Origin: Chitinophaga sp. GbtcB8
Lineage (GTDB): Bacteria > Bacteroidota > Bacteroidia > Chitinophagales > Chitinophagaceae
Assembly: GCF_019091455.1 (NCBI RefSeq)
Contig: NZ_JAGXJN010000003.1
Span: forward strand, 1 to 64,000
Length of the DNA stretch: 64,000 nucleotides
Direction: 5' to 3'
Shown here: positions 52,753 through 61,920 of the stretch, piece after piece
Layout of the letters: each line of letters begins with the position of its first letter
How positions within the stretch are numbered: the first letter of the stretch is position 1
Position numbers and translations under genes: made by a program
The notes under the pieces: generated by a model
The model's input: only the letters and a program-made list of their open reading frames with translations
Databases searched by the model: none
What the model was told of the DNA's origin: nothing

Positions 52753-54375
52753 ATGAAGAAGCTCTTATTTCAACTACTTACTGTAACCTGCATGAGCGGC
52801 ATAGCCTGCACGGCATACGCACAGTACCCGGTGATCCCCAAATCCATGGAGGATTCTGCCGATGCCGTAATGGCGCAATACAAAAAACAATCGGACATAG
52901 CTTTTACCAAAGCAATGCCTACTATTGAAGCAGAAGCAAAAAAAGGGAAACCCTATATACCCTGGGCGCAAAAACCGGAAGACCTGCCCCAGGCTAAGAT
53001 CCCCGCCTTCCCCGGTGCAGAAGGCGGCGGCGCTTATACTTTTGGCGGCCGTGGCGGTAAGGTATGCGTAGTTACCAGCCTGGCAGACAGTGGTCCCGGC
53101 ACATTCCGTGATGCCTGCGAACAGGGAGGCGCCCGCATAGTGGTATTTAATGTAGCCGGTATTATTCATTTGAAAAGTCCTGTCAGTATACGTGCGCCGT
53201 ACATCACCATTGCAGGGCAAACAGCGCCCGGCGATGGGGTGTGCGTAGCCGGTGAATCCGTATGGATCGATACGCATGATGTAGTGATCCGTTACATGCG
53301 CTTTCGCCGTGGCGCCACAGAAGTAACCCGCCGTGATGATGCGCTGGGCGGCAATGGGGTTGGCAACATTATGATAGACCATGTATCCGCCAGCTGGGGC
53401 CTGGATGAGAATATGTCCATGTACCGGCACGTATATGATAAAGGCGATGGCTCCAAACCGGAGAAGCTGCCCACGGTAAATATTACCATCCAGAACTCCA
53501 TTTTTTCAGAAGCCCTGGACGTATATAACCATGCCTTTGGCAGCACCATTGGCGGCTTAAACAGCACCTTTATGCGCAACATGTGGTGCAGCAACATTAG
53601 CCGCAACCCTTCCATTGGTATGTATGGCGACTTTGGTTTTGTGAACAACGTAGTGTTTAACTGGTGGAACCGCAGCGCAGATGGCGGCGATCATCGTTCA
53701 AAATTCAATTTCATTAACAACTACTTTAAACCCGGCCCTATAACGCCGCTGGATAAACCCATCGGCCACCGCATTTTAAAGCCGGAAGGTAACCGTGATA
53801 GAACAGACGCTAACCATTACGGCCAGGCCTATGTGGGCGGTAATATTATGGAAGGTAATGAGGCAGTCACTAAGGATAATTGGGCCGGTGGCGTACAGAT
53901 CGGGGAAATGCCGGATGCCGGTGAGTTTACAAAAGCCATCCGCGTAAATGAGCCTTTCCCGATCGCTAAATTTCCCATTATGACGGCAAAGGAAGCCTAT
54001 GTTTATGTGCCGGAACATGCCGGCGCCACCTTACCTAAAAGGGATGCGGTAGATAAACGTATAGCCGAGCAGGTGAGGACCGGTAAGATCTTATATACGG
54101 GCGGCGGACCCAACACTGCCAGTAAATTTATTAAACGCCGCCTGCCGGCAGATTCCTACAAGCTGGGCATCATCACCCATCCCGACCAGGTAGGCGGTTA
54201 CCCGGTATACAAAGGCACACCGTATAAAGATGCGGACAATGATGGCATGCCGGATAGCTGGGAAACACAGCATCACCTGAACCCGAAAGATGCGAAGGAT
54301 GCGGTAGCAGACCGGGACCAGGATGGTTATACGAATATTGAGGAGTTCCTGAATAGTGTGGTAACCGGTAAATAA
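52753..54375 (+). CDS. Exported pectate-lyase-like enzyme (PL1-type) with calcium-binding tail
   Basis: A 540-residue exported protein; signal peptide 1-23 (ending AYAQ). After a helical leader (about 30-75) the right-handed beta-helix begins FPGAEGGGAYTFGGRGGKV and contains VTSLADSGPGTFRDAC, GQTAPGDGV, VVIRYMRFRRG and IMIDHVSASWGLDENMSMYRH, the usual face of Bacteroidota pectate lyases (PL1 family, DHxSxSW-type strand). The C-terminal DADNDGMPDSWE and DRDQDGYTNIEEF repeats are EF-hand/thrombospondin-3-like calcium sites. It would cut polygalacturonate by beta-elimination outside the cell. I chose ATG 52753; an ATG at 52744 is possible. No other pectin enzymes are nearby. Confidence 0.88.
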   Translation: MKKLLFQLLTVTCMSGIACTAYAQYPVIPKSMEDSADAVMAQYKKQSDIAFTKAMPTIEAEAKKGKPYIPWAQKPEDLPQAKIPAFPGAEGGGAYTFGGRGGKVCVVTSLADSGPGTFRDACEQGGARIVVFNVAGIIHLKSPVSIRAPYITIAGQTAPGDGVCVAGESVWIDTHDVVIRYMRFRRGATEVTRRDDALGGNGVGNIMIDHVSASWGLDENMSMYRHVYDKGDGSKPEKLPTVNITIQNSIFSEALDVYNHAFGSTIGGLNSTFMRNMWCSNISRNPSIGMYGDFGFVNNVVFNWWNRSADGGDHRSKFNFINNYFKPGPITPLDKPIGHRILKPEGNRDRTDANHYGQAYVGGNIMEGNEAVTKDNWAGGVQIGEMPDAGEFTKAIRVNEPFPIAKFPIMTAKEAYVYVPEHAGATLPKRDAVDKRIAEQVRTGKILYTGGGPNTASKFIKRRLPADSYKLGIITHPDQVGGYPVYKGTPYKDADNDGMPDSWETQHHLNPKDAKDAVADRDQDGYTNIEEFLNSVVTGK

Positions 54376-54417
54376 AAGAGCTGTTCCTGCGTTTGCAGGT
54401 AATCAATCGTTTCAATG

Positions 54418-54452
54418 ATCATGATAGTATCTTTATACTATCATGATTTGTT
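54418..54452 (+). terminator. Terminator after the lyase operon
   Basis: ATCATGATAGTAT / ATACTATCATGAT form a 13-bp perfect stem with a CTTT loop, followed by TTGTTTTA. It lies 42 bp after the lyase stop. Confidence 0.8.
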
Positions 54453-54779
54453 TTATGCCGTTCTCATCAATAAAATAAGCCCTTTTTATTTTTAAGCGCG
54501 CTTTGCAAATACTAAAAATTTTCCTGACATTCGTTGCTACGTAGCACAAGGTTCCGTGTCAGTTCTACAACAATTTACATCATGCTTTTCGGCTTCATAG
54601 TGTTACAAATATTTATTAATACTATGAATTGCTTTGTTTGTCTATGTCGTGAGCAATTGAACAAAAAATCATTACAGGTAGCCTGCAGGTTCGTCATCAA
54701 AACTAGGTTCTGGTTATAAGAGCCCCGTTCCTTTTGTATACCGCACTTTATTTATATTAAGCACTTTAATTGATACAAC
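54453..54779. other. Promoter region of the stressosome operon
   Basis: No gene is supported; a 61-codon frame here has no protein-like features. TGCTACGTAGCA (54536-54547) is a 12-bp perfect palindrome about 230 bp before the RsbR start and may be a regulator site. No clean -7 element stands out. Confidence 0.4.
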
Positions 54780-55640
54780 ATGAAAATTGATATCTCCAAG
54801 GTATTCCTGAAAAAAAAGAAACAGATCCTGGAACAATGGATGAAGAATCAGCTTGCAGATGAAAGCCTGCGTGAAGATCTGATGAGCAATGAAGAGCTCC
54901 GTACAGAATCGGATGAGCTGCTGGACGCCCTGGTTAGATCATTGAATGATAACAACCTGTCGGATGCCCAATCCACAGACTTTGAGAATGTAATAGAAAT
55001 ATTATCCGGTATCTCTATTTCCAGGGCCCGTCAGGGTTTTTCACCACGGGAAACCGGTGCCTACATCTTCAGTCTGAAAGAGGCTTTGTTACAGATCTTA
55101 CAGGAAGAGTTGAAGAGCGACCCGGCACAGCTGACATCCCTTATACTTAAGCTGAACAAGCTGATCGATAGTTTTAGCGTAACCACTTTTGAAACTTTTA
55201 TTAAAGGAAGGGAAGAGGTGATCCTGCGCCAGACAGATGAGATCACAGATATCTCTACCCCGGTGATACGCCTGTGGGACGGCATTTTGGCCCTGCCTAT
55301 TATTGGCACCCTGGACAGCGCCCGTACGCAGGTAGTAATGGAAAGCCTGCTGCAGGAAATTGTAGTAACCGGCAGCAGCATTGCCATCCTGGATATATCC
55401 GGTGTGCCGGCAGTAGATTCCCTGGTAGCACAGCACCTTTTAAAAACCATCAGCGCTACGCGTCTAATGGGAGCGGAGTGTATTATCAGCGGCATTCGCC
55501 CTGAAATTGCACAAACCGTGGTGCACCTGGGTATTGATCTCTCCACTATTATCACCAAAGCAACTTTGGCCAGCGCCTTAAAATATGCTTTTGCAGTGCT
55601 GCAATTAGAAGTAAGGAAATCATCAGTAAAAAACAGCTAG
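54780..55640 (+). CDS. rsbR: Stressosome sensor/co-antagonist RsbR-type
   Basis: A 286-residue protein. The N-terminal part (1-150) is an all-helical sensor region of the RsbRD type (KKKQILEQWMKNQLADE, QGFSPRETGAYIFSLKEALLQIL), not the globin-like module. The C-terminal STAS domain (about 165-280) has IAILDISGVPAVDSLVAQHL and GIRPEIAQTVVHLGIDLSTIITKATLASAL, almost identical to B. subtilis RsbRA. The two phosphorylation sites are kept as Ser214 (in VDS) and Thr246 (in AQT). It builds the stressosome core with RsbS. First gene of a tight operon. Confidence 0.95.
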   Translation: MKIDISKVFLKKKKQILEQWMKNQLADESLREDLMSNEELRTESDELLDALVRSLNDNNLSDAQSTDFENVIEILSGISISRARQGFSPRETGAYIFSLKEALLQILQEELKSDPAQLTSLILKLNKLIDSFSVTTFETFIKGREEVILRQTDEITDISTPVIRLWDGILALPIIGTLDSARTQVVMESLLQEIVVTGSSIAILDISGVPAVDSLVAQHLLKTISATRLMGAECIISGIRPEIAQTVVHLGIDLSTIITKATLASALKYAFAVLQLEVRKSSVKNS

Positions 55641-55649
55641 TAATTGAAT

Positions 55650-56057
55650 ATGGATAGGATACCGGTTCTTCAAATGGGCAAATTCCTGCTTGTGACTATT
55701 CAGGTGGATTTGTATGACCGTTTGGCTCTGAATTTAGAAAGTGACCTGGTGCAGATGGTAAGCAAAACCGGAGCAAGGGGCGTGTTGATCGATATATCAG
55801 CGCTATCTATAGTGGACTCATTTATGGGACGCATTATTGGTAACATTGGTAATATGAGCAAGATCATGGATGCTGAAACTGTAGTGGTGGGCATGCAGCC
55901 TGCAGTGGCCATTACCCTGGTAGAGCTGGGGCTGGAGCTGAGAGGTGTAAGCACGGCATTGAACGTAGTAAAGGGAATGGAATTGTTACACAAGAAAATC
56001 GGTTCTTTAGAAGACACCACAGAGGAGGAAGAACACGATGATAGTAGTGCTGACTAA
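55650..56057 (+). CDS. rsbS: Stressosome scaffold RsbS (STAS domain)
   Basis: A 135-residue single STAS-domain protein. The phosphorylatable Ser57 lies in ISALSIVDSFMGRIIGNIG, the classic RsbS site; VVVGMQPAVAITLVELGLELRGVSTALNV completes the domain. RsbS holds RsbT in the unstressed complex. An acidic tail (LEDTTEEEEHDD) is unusual. I chose ATG 55650, nine bases after rsbR; an in-frame TTG lies at 55644. It overlaps rsbT by 20 bp. Confidence 0.95.
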   Translation: MDRIPVLQMGKFLLVTIQVDLYDRLALNLESDLVQMVSKTGARGVLIDISALSIVDSFMGRIIGNIGNMSKIMDAETVVVGMQPAVAITLVELGLELRGVSTALNVVKGMELLHKKIGSLEDTTEEEEHDDSSAD

Positions 56058-56451
56058 AGATTCGATGATCATCCAGAGGGAACAGGATGTAGTGCCGTTC
56101 CGTAACCGGGTAAAAGAATATGCCGTTAAGATCGGCATGAGCCTGGTGAACCAGACGAAGCTGATAACTGCCGCTTCAGAGTTGGTACGTAATATGCTTA
56201 AATACAGCAATGGCGGCAACACCGTGATAGAAGTAGTAAGCAAAGGAAGGGAGAACGGCATCCGTTTATCTTTTATAGATAAAGGACCTGGTATAAAAGA
56301 TGTGGAGCTGGCCATGAAAGACGGTTATTCCACTGGCCGGAGTTTAGGATTGGGCCTGCCCGGCGCTAAACGCCTGGTCAGTGAATTTGATATTAAGAGT
56401 GCTGTAGGCAAGGGTACTACGGTTACCATTACTAAATGGAAAAATGGTTAA
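56038..56451 (+). CDS. rsbT: Switch kinase RsbT (serine/threonine kinase of the GHKL fold)
   Basis: A 137-residue kinase with N-box ASELVRNMLKY (about 47-57), G1 DKGPGI (about 81-86) and G2 GRSLGLGLPGAKRL (about 99-112). RsbT phosphorylates RsbR and RsbS, is released from the stressosome under stress and then activates a downstream phosphatase or kinase. It starts inside rsbS and overlaps the next gene by 8 bp. Confidence 0.95.
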   Translation: MIVVLTKDSMIIQREQDVVPFRNRVKEYAVKIGMSLVNQTKLITAASELVRNMLKYSNGGNTVIEVVSKGRENGIRLSFIDKGPGIKDVELAMKDGYSTGRSLGLGLPGAKRLVSEFDIKSAVGKGTTVTITKWKNG

Positions 56452-57460
56452 TGCAGTTCATCTTCGCTTTAAGGCAACTGATAGGAGCTACTTTGCGATA
56501 CTAAAAAAAGAGATACATGCCCTGGCTGCCGGCGTGGGGTTTACAGCAAAAAAATTAGGAGAGATAGATATTGTGGTGGCAGAGATTGTTTCTAACCTTG
56601 CCAAATATGCCACTGATGGAGAGCTGCTGGTAAAACTGGTGGAGGAAGATCATCAGCAGGGTATTGAGCTGATCTCCATTGACAGCGGCCCCGGCATGGC
56701 GGATGTTCCGAAGATGATGCTGGACGGCCATTCTACATCCAACACATTAGGGCATGGCCTGGGCTCTATAAAACGCCTGACCAACAAATTCCAGATCTAT
56801 TCTTTAAAAGGATGGGGCACCATCTTGCACTGTGCTATTTTCAATAAAGCATTACCGGCTCTTGCCAGGCCTGAAAATATTGAGATCCGCTCCCTGATCG
56901 TGCCCAAACCGGGTGAAACTGCATGCGGAGACGGATTTCATTATAAAGAGACTAAAGAATATATTAAGCTGTTCCTGGGTGATGGGTTAGGCCATGGGCC
57001 GGATGCACAGAAAGCTGTGCAGGCCGCCATTGATGCATTCAGGATCTGTCCGGATCACAGCCCGCTGGAAAACCTGCGTTTCATACACCGGGAAGTAAAA
57101 AAAACAAGGGGGCTGGTAGGTACGGTAGTTGTATTTGACCGGAAGGAAAAGAAATGGTCCATCTGCGGTATTGGCAACATTCTCACCAAGCTACAGGGTG
57201 TTACCTTCTCAAAAAGTTATGTAGCATACAATGGTATCATCGGGTTAAATATTCCCAATACCATGAAGGACCAGGAAGTAGCATATGAGAAAGGACAGCA
57301 CCTGATCATGTGCAGCGATGGTATTAAGTCGCGCTGGGACCTGCTACGCTACCCGAATTTGTTCCGCTATGATCTAACGGTGATGGCGGCTGCCCTGCTG
57401 AAAGATTTTGCGCGTAATAATGATGATATGTCTATTGCTGCTTGTAAAATAAATGTATAA
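56444..57460 (+). CDS. GHKL ATPase-PP2C phosphatase fusion (RsbX/RsbU-like)
   Basis: A 338-residue two-domain protein. Residues about 1-135 form a GHKL ATPase-like domain (VAEIVSNLAKYA, IDSGPGM, GHGLGSIKRLTNKF); residues about 150-338 form a SpoIIE/PP2C phosphatase with metal-binding aspartates in ACGDGFHY, LGDGLGHG and CSDGIKS. It could dephosphorylate RsbR/RsbS (as RsbX does) or act as the RsbT-activated output. The last codon is followed directly by the start of the histidine kinase gene. Confidence 0.92.
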   Translation: MVNAVHLRFKATDRSYFAILKKEIHALAAGVGFTAKKLGEIDIVVAEIVSNLAKYATDGELLVKLVEEDHQQGIELISIDSGPGMADVPKMMLDGHSTSNTLGHGLGSIKRLTNKFQIYSLKGWGTILHCAIFNKALPALARPENIEIRSLIVPKPGETACGDGFHYKETKEYIKLFLGDGLGHGPDAQKAVQAAIDAFRICPDHSPLENLRFIHREVKKTRGLVGTVVVFDRKEKKWSICGIGNILTKLQGVTFSKSYVAYNGIIGLNIPNTMKDQEVAYEKGQHLIMCSDGIKSRWDLLRYPNLFRYDLTVMAAALLKDFARNNDDMSIAACKINV

Positions 57461-59092
57461 ATGATGCTGGACCTGGTAAAAGTTACGCTTAGTAATGAGA
57501 TGGATCTGATCCTGGCGCACAAGCGGTCCATGAAGCTGGCAGAGCTGGCGGGCCTTTCCCTTTCCGCTCAAACCACTTTTGCCACCGCGGTATCTGAAGT
57601 GTCCAGGAATGCTATAGAGCATGGGCAGAACGGTTACCTGGTCCTAAGCGTATCCGGCCAGAAACGGGAACAGTATATTGTTGCCCGTGTTACAGATGAA
57701 GCACATAATGTACAAACCAACCAGGGACTGGAATATGCCAAGCGCCTGGTGAATAAATATAGCATTACCACCACCGGTGATGAAACATCCGTAGAGCTTT
57801 ATTATGCCTTACCGGCCGCAGAAAAAATAGACCACCGGAAGATAGACGACTGGCGGAATATGTTCCGTAACGAGCCGCCTATTTCCCCTTATGAAGAGCT
57901 AAAGCGGAAGAACGAGCTGCTGCAGGACCTGTCGCAAAAATTGCAGGAAAATGAAAGCCAGTATAAAACACTGACCGATACTTTACCTATCATTATTTTT
58001 TCATTGAACCTGCAGGGTGAGCTGATCTATGCCAATGAATGGCTGTATAACTTTACCGGGCAAACCATTGCACAGCTGAACCAAACCAAATGGAAAGAAG
58101 TGGTGCACCCGGCCGACTATGATGCCTTTAGCCTGTTATTAACGCACAGGATCACCGCCGGCGCCTCCGCCATTAAAGCCCAGTGCCGCCTGCGGCATGT
58201 GAATGAAAAGGAATACTACTGGCACCTGGCCGCTTTATCGCCCCTGAAGGATGATAAAGGACAGCTCTTATACTGGATCGGTTACCTGGTGGATATTCAT
58301 GCACAAAAGGTGGTGGAGCAAACCCTGGAAAATAATAAGGAGCTGCAACAGGCACAAACCCAGTTAAAGGAAAACCAAACCTTGCTGGAAGACAATATTT
58401 CTGAGCTGAACCGCAGCAACCAGGAGCTGCAGCAGTTTGCCTTTGTAGCCTCCCACGATCTGCAGGAGCCCATCCGGAAGATCAGCTTTTACAGTGATTA
58501 CTTCCTGAATAAATACGCTGATAGAATAGATGATAAAGGTAAAGACTACCTGAAGGGCATGTTATCCGCCTCGCACCGTATGCGTAACCTGATCCATGAC
58601 CTGCTGGCTTTTTCCCAGGTAGAAAAGAAACAGGTGGAATACCGGCACATTAACCTGAACCACGTAATACAGGATACCCTGCAGGACCTGGAGATCATGA
58701 TCCGGGAAAAGGAGGCCAATATTGAGATCACCGCCCTGCCCTCTATTGATGCCGATGAAAGTATGATCCGCCAGCTGTTTGGCAATATTATCAACAACTC
58801 CCTGAAATATTGCAAGAATGATCAGCGGCCGCAGATCCAGGTTACCAACCGGTTAAACACCCATTACCTGGAGATCTTTATTAAGGATAATGGAATAGGA
58901 TTTGATGAAAAGTATCTGCCCAAAATGTTCACGCTTTTTCAACGGCTGCATACCGGGGATAAATATAAGGGCACTGGTTTGGGCTTAGCCATTTGCAGGA
59001 AGATCGTTGCTTTGCATAACGGCGCTATCACCGCCTCCGGCAAAGTAAATGAGGGCGCCACCTTCAGGATCACCTTACCACTCAACCAATAA
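57461..59092 (+). CDS. Sensor histidine kinase with RsbW-like N-terminal domain and PAS
   Basis: A 543-residue cytosolic kinase, domains in order: a GHKL domain of the RsbW/RsbT type (about 8-125; ATAVSEVSRNAIEHGQNG), in which the expected DxGxG nucleotide motif is replaced by TDEAH; a PAS domain (about 165-290; YKTLTDTLPIIIFSLNLQGELIYANEWL); a coiled coil; HisKA with phospho-acceptor His332 in ASHDLQEPIRK; and HATPase with INNSLKYCK, DNGIGFDEKY and GTGLGLAICRKI. No membrane helix. The degenerate first domain may bind an RsbS/RsbR-type STAS partner instead of ATP. It probably pairs with the response regulator 25 bp downstream. Confidence 0.93.
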   Translation: MMLDLVKVTLSNEMDLILAHKRSMKLAELAGLSLSAQTTFATAVSEVSRNAIEHGQNGYLVLSVSGQKREQYIVARVTDEAHNVQTNQGLEYAKRLVNKYSITTTGDETSVELYYALPAAEKIDHRKIDDWRNMFRNEPPISPYEELKRKNELLQDLSQKLQENESQYKTLTDTLPIIIFSLNLQGELIYANEWLYNFTGQTIAQLNQTKWKEVVHPADYDAFSLLLTHRITAGASAIKAQCRLRHVNEKEYYWHLAALSPLKDDKGQLLYWIGYLVDIHAQKVVEQTLENNKELQQAQTQLKENQTLLEDNISELNRSNQELQQFAFVASHDLQEPIRKISFYSDYFLNKYADRIDDKGKDYLKGMLSASHRMRNLIHDLLAFSQVEKKQVEYRHINLNHVIQDTLQDLEIMIREKEANIEITALPSIDADESMIRQLFGNIINNSLKYCKNDQRPQIQVTNRLNTHYLEIFIKDNGIGFDEKYLPKMFTLFQRLHTGDKYKGTGLGLAICRKIVALHNGAITASGKVNEGATFRITLPLNQ

Positions 59093-59117
59093 CTGCGAAT
59101 AACTGATAGTATTATCT

Positions 59118-59549
59118 ATGGAAAAAGGATTTCCTAAAATTATGATGGTGGATGACGATGCGGAAGACCGCCAGATCATCAAAGATACCTTTGAAGATCT
59201 TGGATACGGAGCTGTGATCCATTTTGAAGAGAACGGGGAAGAAGCAGTGAAATACCTGCAGCAATGCACACCCCTGTTACCCTCCCTTATTATCCTGGAC
59301 CTGAACATGCCTAAAATGAACGGTACGCAAACCCTGCGTTTCTTAAAGGGAAATGGGACCTTTGCCGATATTCCCGTTATTATTTTTTCCACCTCCCTGA
59401 ATCCTATTGAGCGGGATGAGTGCCTGGCTTTAGGCGCGCATTCCTATGTAATAAAACCTATTTCCTATACACAAACGGTAGATGTAGTGAAGCACTTCTA
59501 TAATTTATGTAATGAGCTAAGCAAGGCCGGATCTTCCTCACAGGATTAA
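59118..59549 (+). CDS. Single-domain response regulator
   Basis: A 143-residue receiver without an output domain. Acidic pocket Asp12-Asp14 (MVDDDAEDRQ), phospho-acceptor Asp61 in ILDLNMPKMNG, Thr/Ser in IFSTSLNP and Lys in VIKPISY. It belongs to the Rcp1/CheY-like class that often follows PAS histidine kinases. It closes the stressosome operon and likely passes the signal to an unlinked partner. Confidence 0.95.
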   Translation: MEKGFPKIMMVDDDAEDRQIIKDTFEDLGYGAVIHFEENGEEAVKYLQQCTPLLPSLIILDLNMPKMNGTQTLRFLKGNGTFADIPVIIFSTSLNPIERDECLALGAHSYVIKPISYTQTVDVVKHFYNLCNELSKAGSSSQD

Positions 59550-59693
59550 CATTTTATATACCTGCCAACAAGGTTTGTGCGTATTTTTACCCGGTAATGA
59601 AAAATAATTTTCCGGTTAGTGCAGCTGTTAAGGGCGCTGTTAGTGCTATAAATGTTTCTTGCACCCAGTTTTTAGTTAAATGACTTGTTTTCC

Positions 59694-61919
59694 ATGAACA
59701 TGAAGCAACTGGTATTTCTATTAGGGGCACAGGTGTGCCTGTATACTGCCATCCATGCGCAGCAAACACCGTTAAACGGCAGCAATCTTGATTATGTAGA
59801 TCCTACCATTGGGAATGTGGGCCAGCTGCTGGAACCCACCCGCCCTACGGTGCAGCTGCCCAACCAGATGATACGCATGGCGCCTGACCGGAAAGATTTC
59901 CTGGATGACCAGCTTTCCGGCTTTCCGCTGAATATTGTTTCCCACCGCATGGGAGAAGTATTTTCCCTGAAGCCGGTGGTGAAACCGGTTACCAAAGAAA
60001 GCTGGCGCGCCAGGCTTACCTACGACCAGGAAATTACCCGGCCCTGGTACTATAGCACCTGGCTGGTGGATGATGAGGTGAAGGTGGAGTTTACGCCCGG
60101 CGCCAAAACCGGCATTTACCGGTTTACCTTCCCGGCTGCCGGCGATAAAGCGCTTTTACTGGGCGTGTATAACGATGGCCCATCCGAGTATAAATTTTTA
60201 TCTGATAAGGAGCTAACAGGTATAGAAACCTACCATGATGATATTGAGGTATACCTCTATGGCCGGTTCAGCACCGGCGGCGCCACCAGCATATGGGATA
60301 ATGGGCAGCTGCAGGCCGGCACAGAGAACAGCGGGCGGCATGTAAGATCCGTGATCAGCTTCCCGGCTGCCACCAAAACCGTTGAATTTAAATACGCCAT
60401 TAGTTATGTAAGCGCAGCGCAGGCTAAAAAGAATTATGAAGAAGAGATCAGCCAGCCGGCCTTTGATGCAGTAGCTGCCAACGGTAAAAAGCTATGGGCA
60501 GCAGCCATGGGCCAGATAAAGGTAGAAGGTGGCACCACTGCGCAAAAACGCTCCTTCTACACCGCATTGTACCGCTGTTATGAAAGAATGGTGAATATTA
60601 CTGAAGATGGCCAGTACTACAGCGGTTATAATAAGCAGGTGAATAAGGATCCGCGTGCTTTTTACGTGGATGACTGGTCATGGGATACTTACCTGGCCCT
60701 GCACCCCCTGCGTATGATCATTAACCCTAAGGTGGAGGAAGATATGTTGCAGTCTTACGTACGCATGTATGAGCAAAGCGGCTGGATGCCAACCTTCCCG
60801 CTCTTGTTTGGCGACAATGCCTGTATGAACGGGTTCCATTCTTCCATCATATTTTTAGATGCTTACCGCAAAGGGCTGCGAAATTTTGATGTGCAAAAGG
60901 CGTATGAAGGTATGCGTAAGAACGCTACCAGCGCCACTATGCTGCCCTGGGAAAATGGTGATAAAACACGGCTGGATGACTTTTATCATGAGCATGGTTA
61001 CTTCCCGGCCCTGCATGAAGGTGAAAAGGAAACAGAACCTAAAGCGCATAACTTTGAAAAGCGGCAGGCAGTAGCCATTACACTGGGACATAGCTATGAC
61101 GACTGGGCTTTGAGCCAGCTGGCTAAAGACCTGGATAAACAGGATGACTATACGCAGTTCTCCAAAAGAGGCATGAACTATAAGAACCTCTGGAACAATG
61201 AGCGGCAGTTCTTTTTACCTAAAGATGAAAAGGGGAACTGGATCAATATAGATCCTAAGTTTGACGGCGGCATGGGTGGCCGTGATTATTATGATGAAAA
61301 TAACGGCTGGACCTATATGTGGCAGGTGCAGCAGGATGTACCGGGCCTGGTGGATTTAATGGGCGGCAAAAAACCTTTTGAAGACCGGCTGGACCAGCTT
61401 TTCCGCGAAGGGCTGGACCGTTCCAAATATGCCTTCTGGGCCAAGTTTCCCGATGCTACCGGTTTGGTGGGCCAGTACTCTATGGGTAATGAGCCCAGCT
61501 TTCACATTCCTTACCTGTACAACTTTACGGATGCACCCTGGAAAACGCAGAAGCATATACGCTTACTGCTGGATGTGTGGTTTAAGGATAACATATTTGG
61601 TGTGCCCGGCGATGAAGACGGTGGCGGCATGATGGCCTTTGTGGTATTTTCTTCTATGGGCTTTTACCCGCTTACGCCCGGCTTACCGCTGTATACTATA
61701 GGCAGCCCGGTGTTCAGCAAAGTAACCATTGACCTGCCCAATGGCAAAAAGTTTACGCTCACTGCAAAGAACTGTTCTGTTACCAATAAATATATTCAGC
61801 ATGCTACTATGAACGGCAAGGCGCTGAACACGCCCTGGTTTACGCACGATCAGCTGATGAACGGCGGCCAGCTGGTATTGGAAATGGGGCCGGTACCTAA
61901 TAAAACCTGGGGGAAATAA
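59694..61919 (+). CDS. GH92-family exo-alpha-mannosidase-type glycosidase
   Basis: A 741-residue exported enzyme; signal peptide ending HAQQ (about 22). NLDYVDPTIGNVGQLLEPTRPTVQLPNQMIRMAPDRKDF marks the N-terminal beta-sandwich, and YYSGYNKQ, DDWSWDTYLALHPLRMI and the YSMGNEPSFHIPYLYNF and GDEDGGGMMAFVVFSSMGFYPLTPG segments (about 605-670) are the GH92 catalytic-domain hallmarks. GH92 enzymes are calcium-dependent inverting alpha-mannosidases acting on mannans and N-glycans. The start is ATG 59694 (or 59700); TTG 59685 is less likely. It stands alone, without SusCD or a sulfatase. Confidence 0.93.
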   Translation: MNMKQLVFLLGAQVCLYTAIHAQQTPLNGSNLDYVDPTIGNVGQLLEPTRPTVQLPNQMIRMAPDRKDFLDDQLSGFPLNIVSHRMGEVFSLKPVVKPVTKESWRARLTYDQEITRPWYYSTWLVDDEVKVEFTPGAKTGIYRFTFPAAGDKALLLGVYNDGPSEYKFLSDKELTGIETYHDDIEVYLYGRFSTGGATSIWDNGQLQAGTENSGRHVRSVISFPAATKTVEFKYAISYVSAAQAKKNYEEEISQPAFDAVAANGKKLWAAAMGQIKVEGGTTAQKRSFYTALYRCYERMVNITEDGQYYSGYNKQVNKDPRAFYVDDWSWDTYLALHPLRMIINPKVEEDMLQSYVRMYEQSGWMPTFPLLFGDNACMNGFHSSIIFLDAYRKGLRNFDVQKAYEGMRKNATSATMLPWENGDKTRLDDFYHEHGYFPALHEGEKETEPKAHNFEKRQAVAITLGHSYDDWALSQLAKDLDKQDDYTQFSKRGMNYKNLWNNERQFFLPKDEKGNWINIDPKFDGGMGGRDYYDENNGWTYMWQVQQDVPGLVDLMGGKKPFEDRLDQLFREGLDRSKYAFWAKFPDATGLVGQYSMGNEPSFHIPYLYNFTDAPWKTQKHIRLLLDVWFKDNIFGVPGDEDGGGMMAFVVFSSMGFYPLTPGLPLYTIGSPVFSKVTIDLPNGKKFTLTAKNCSVTNKYIQHATMNGKALNTPWFTHDQLMNGGQLVLEMGPVPNKTWGK

Positions 61920-61920
61920 A

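Noticed and set aside
54536-54547. TGCTACGTAGCA palindrome upstream of the stressosome operon
   Set aside because: A single 12-bp palindrome with no second copy near a related gene; not enough to call an operator.
54534-54719. 61-codon plus-strand reading frame before rsbR
   Set aside because: Odd composition (many Cys, Phe, Arg), no homology recognised and no promoter; likely chance.
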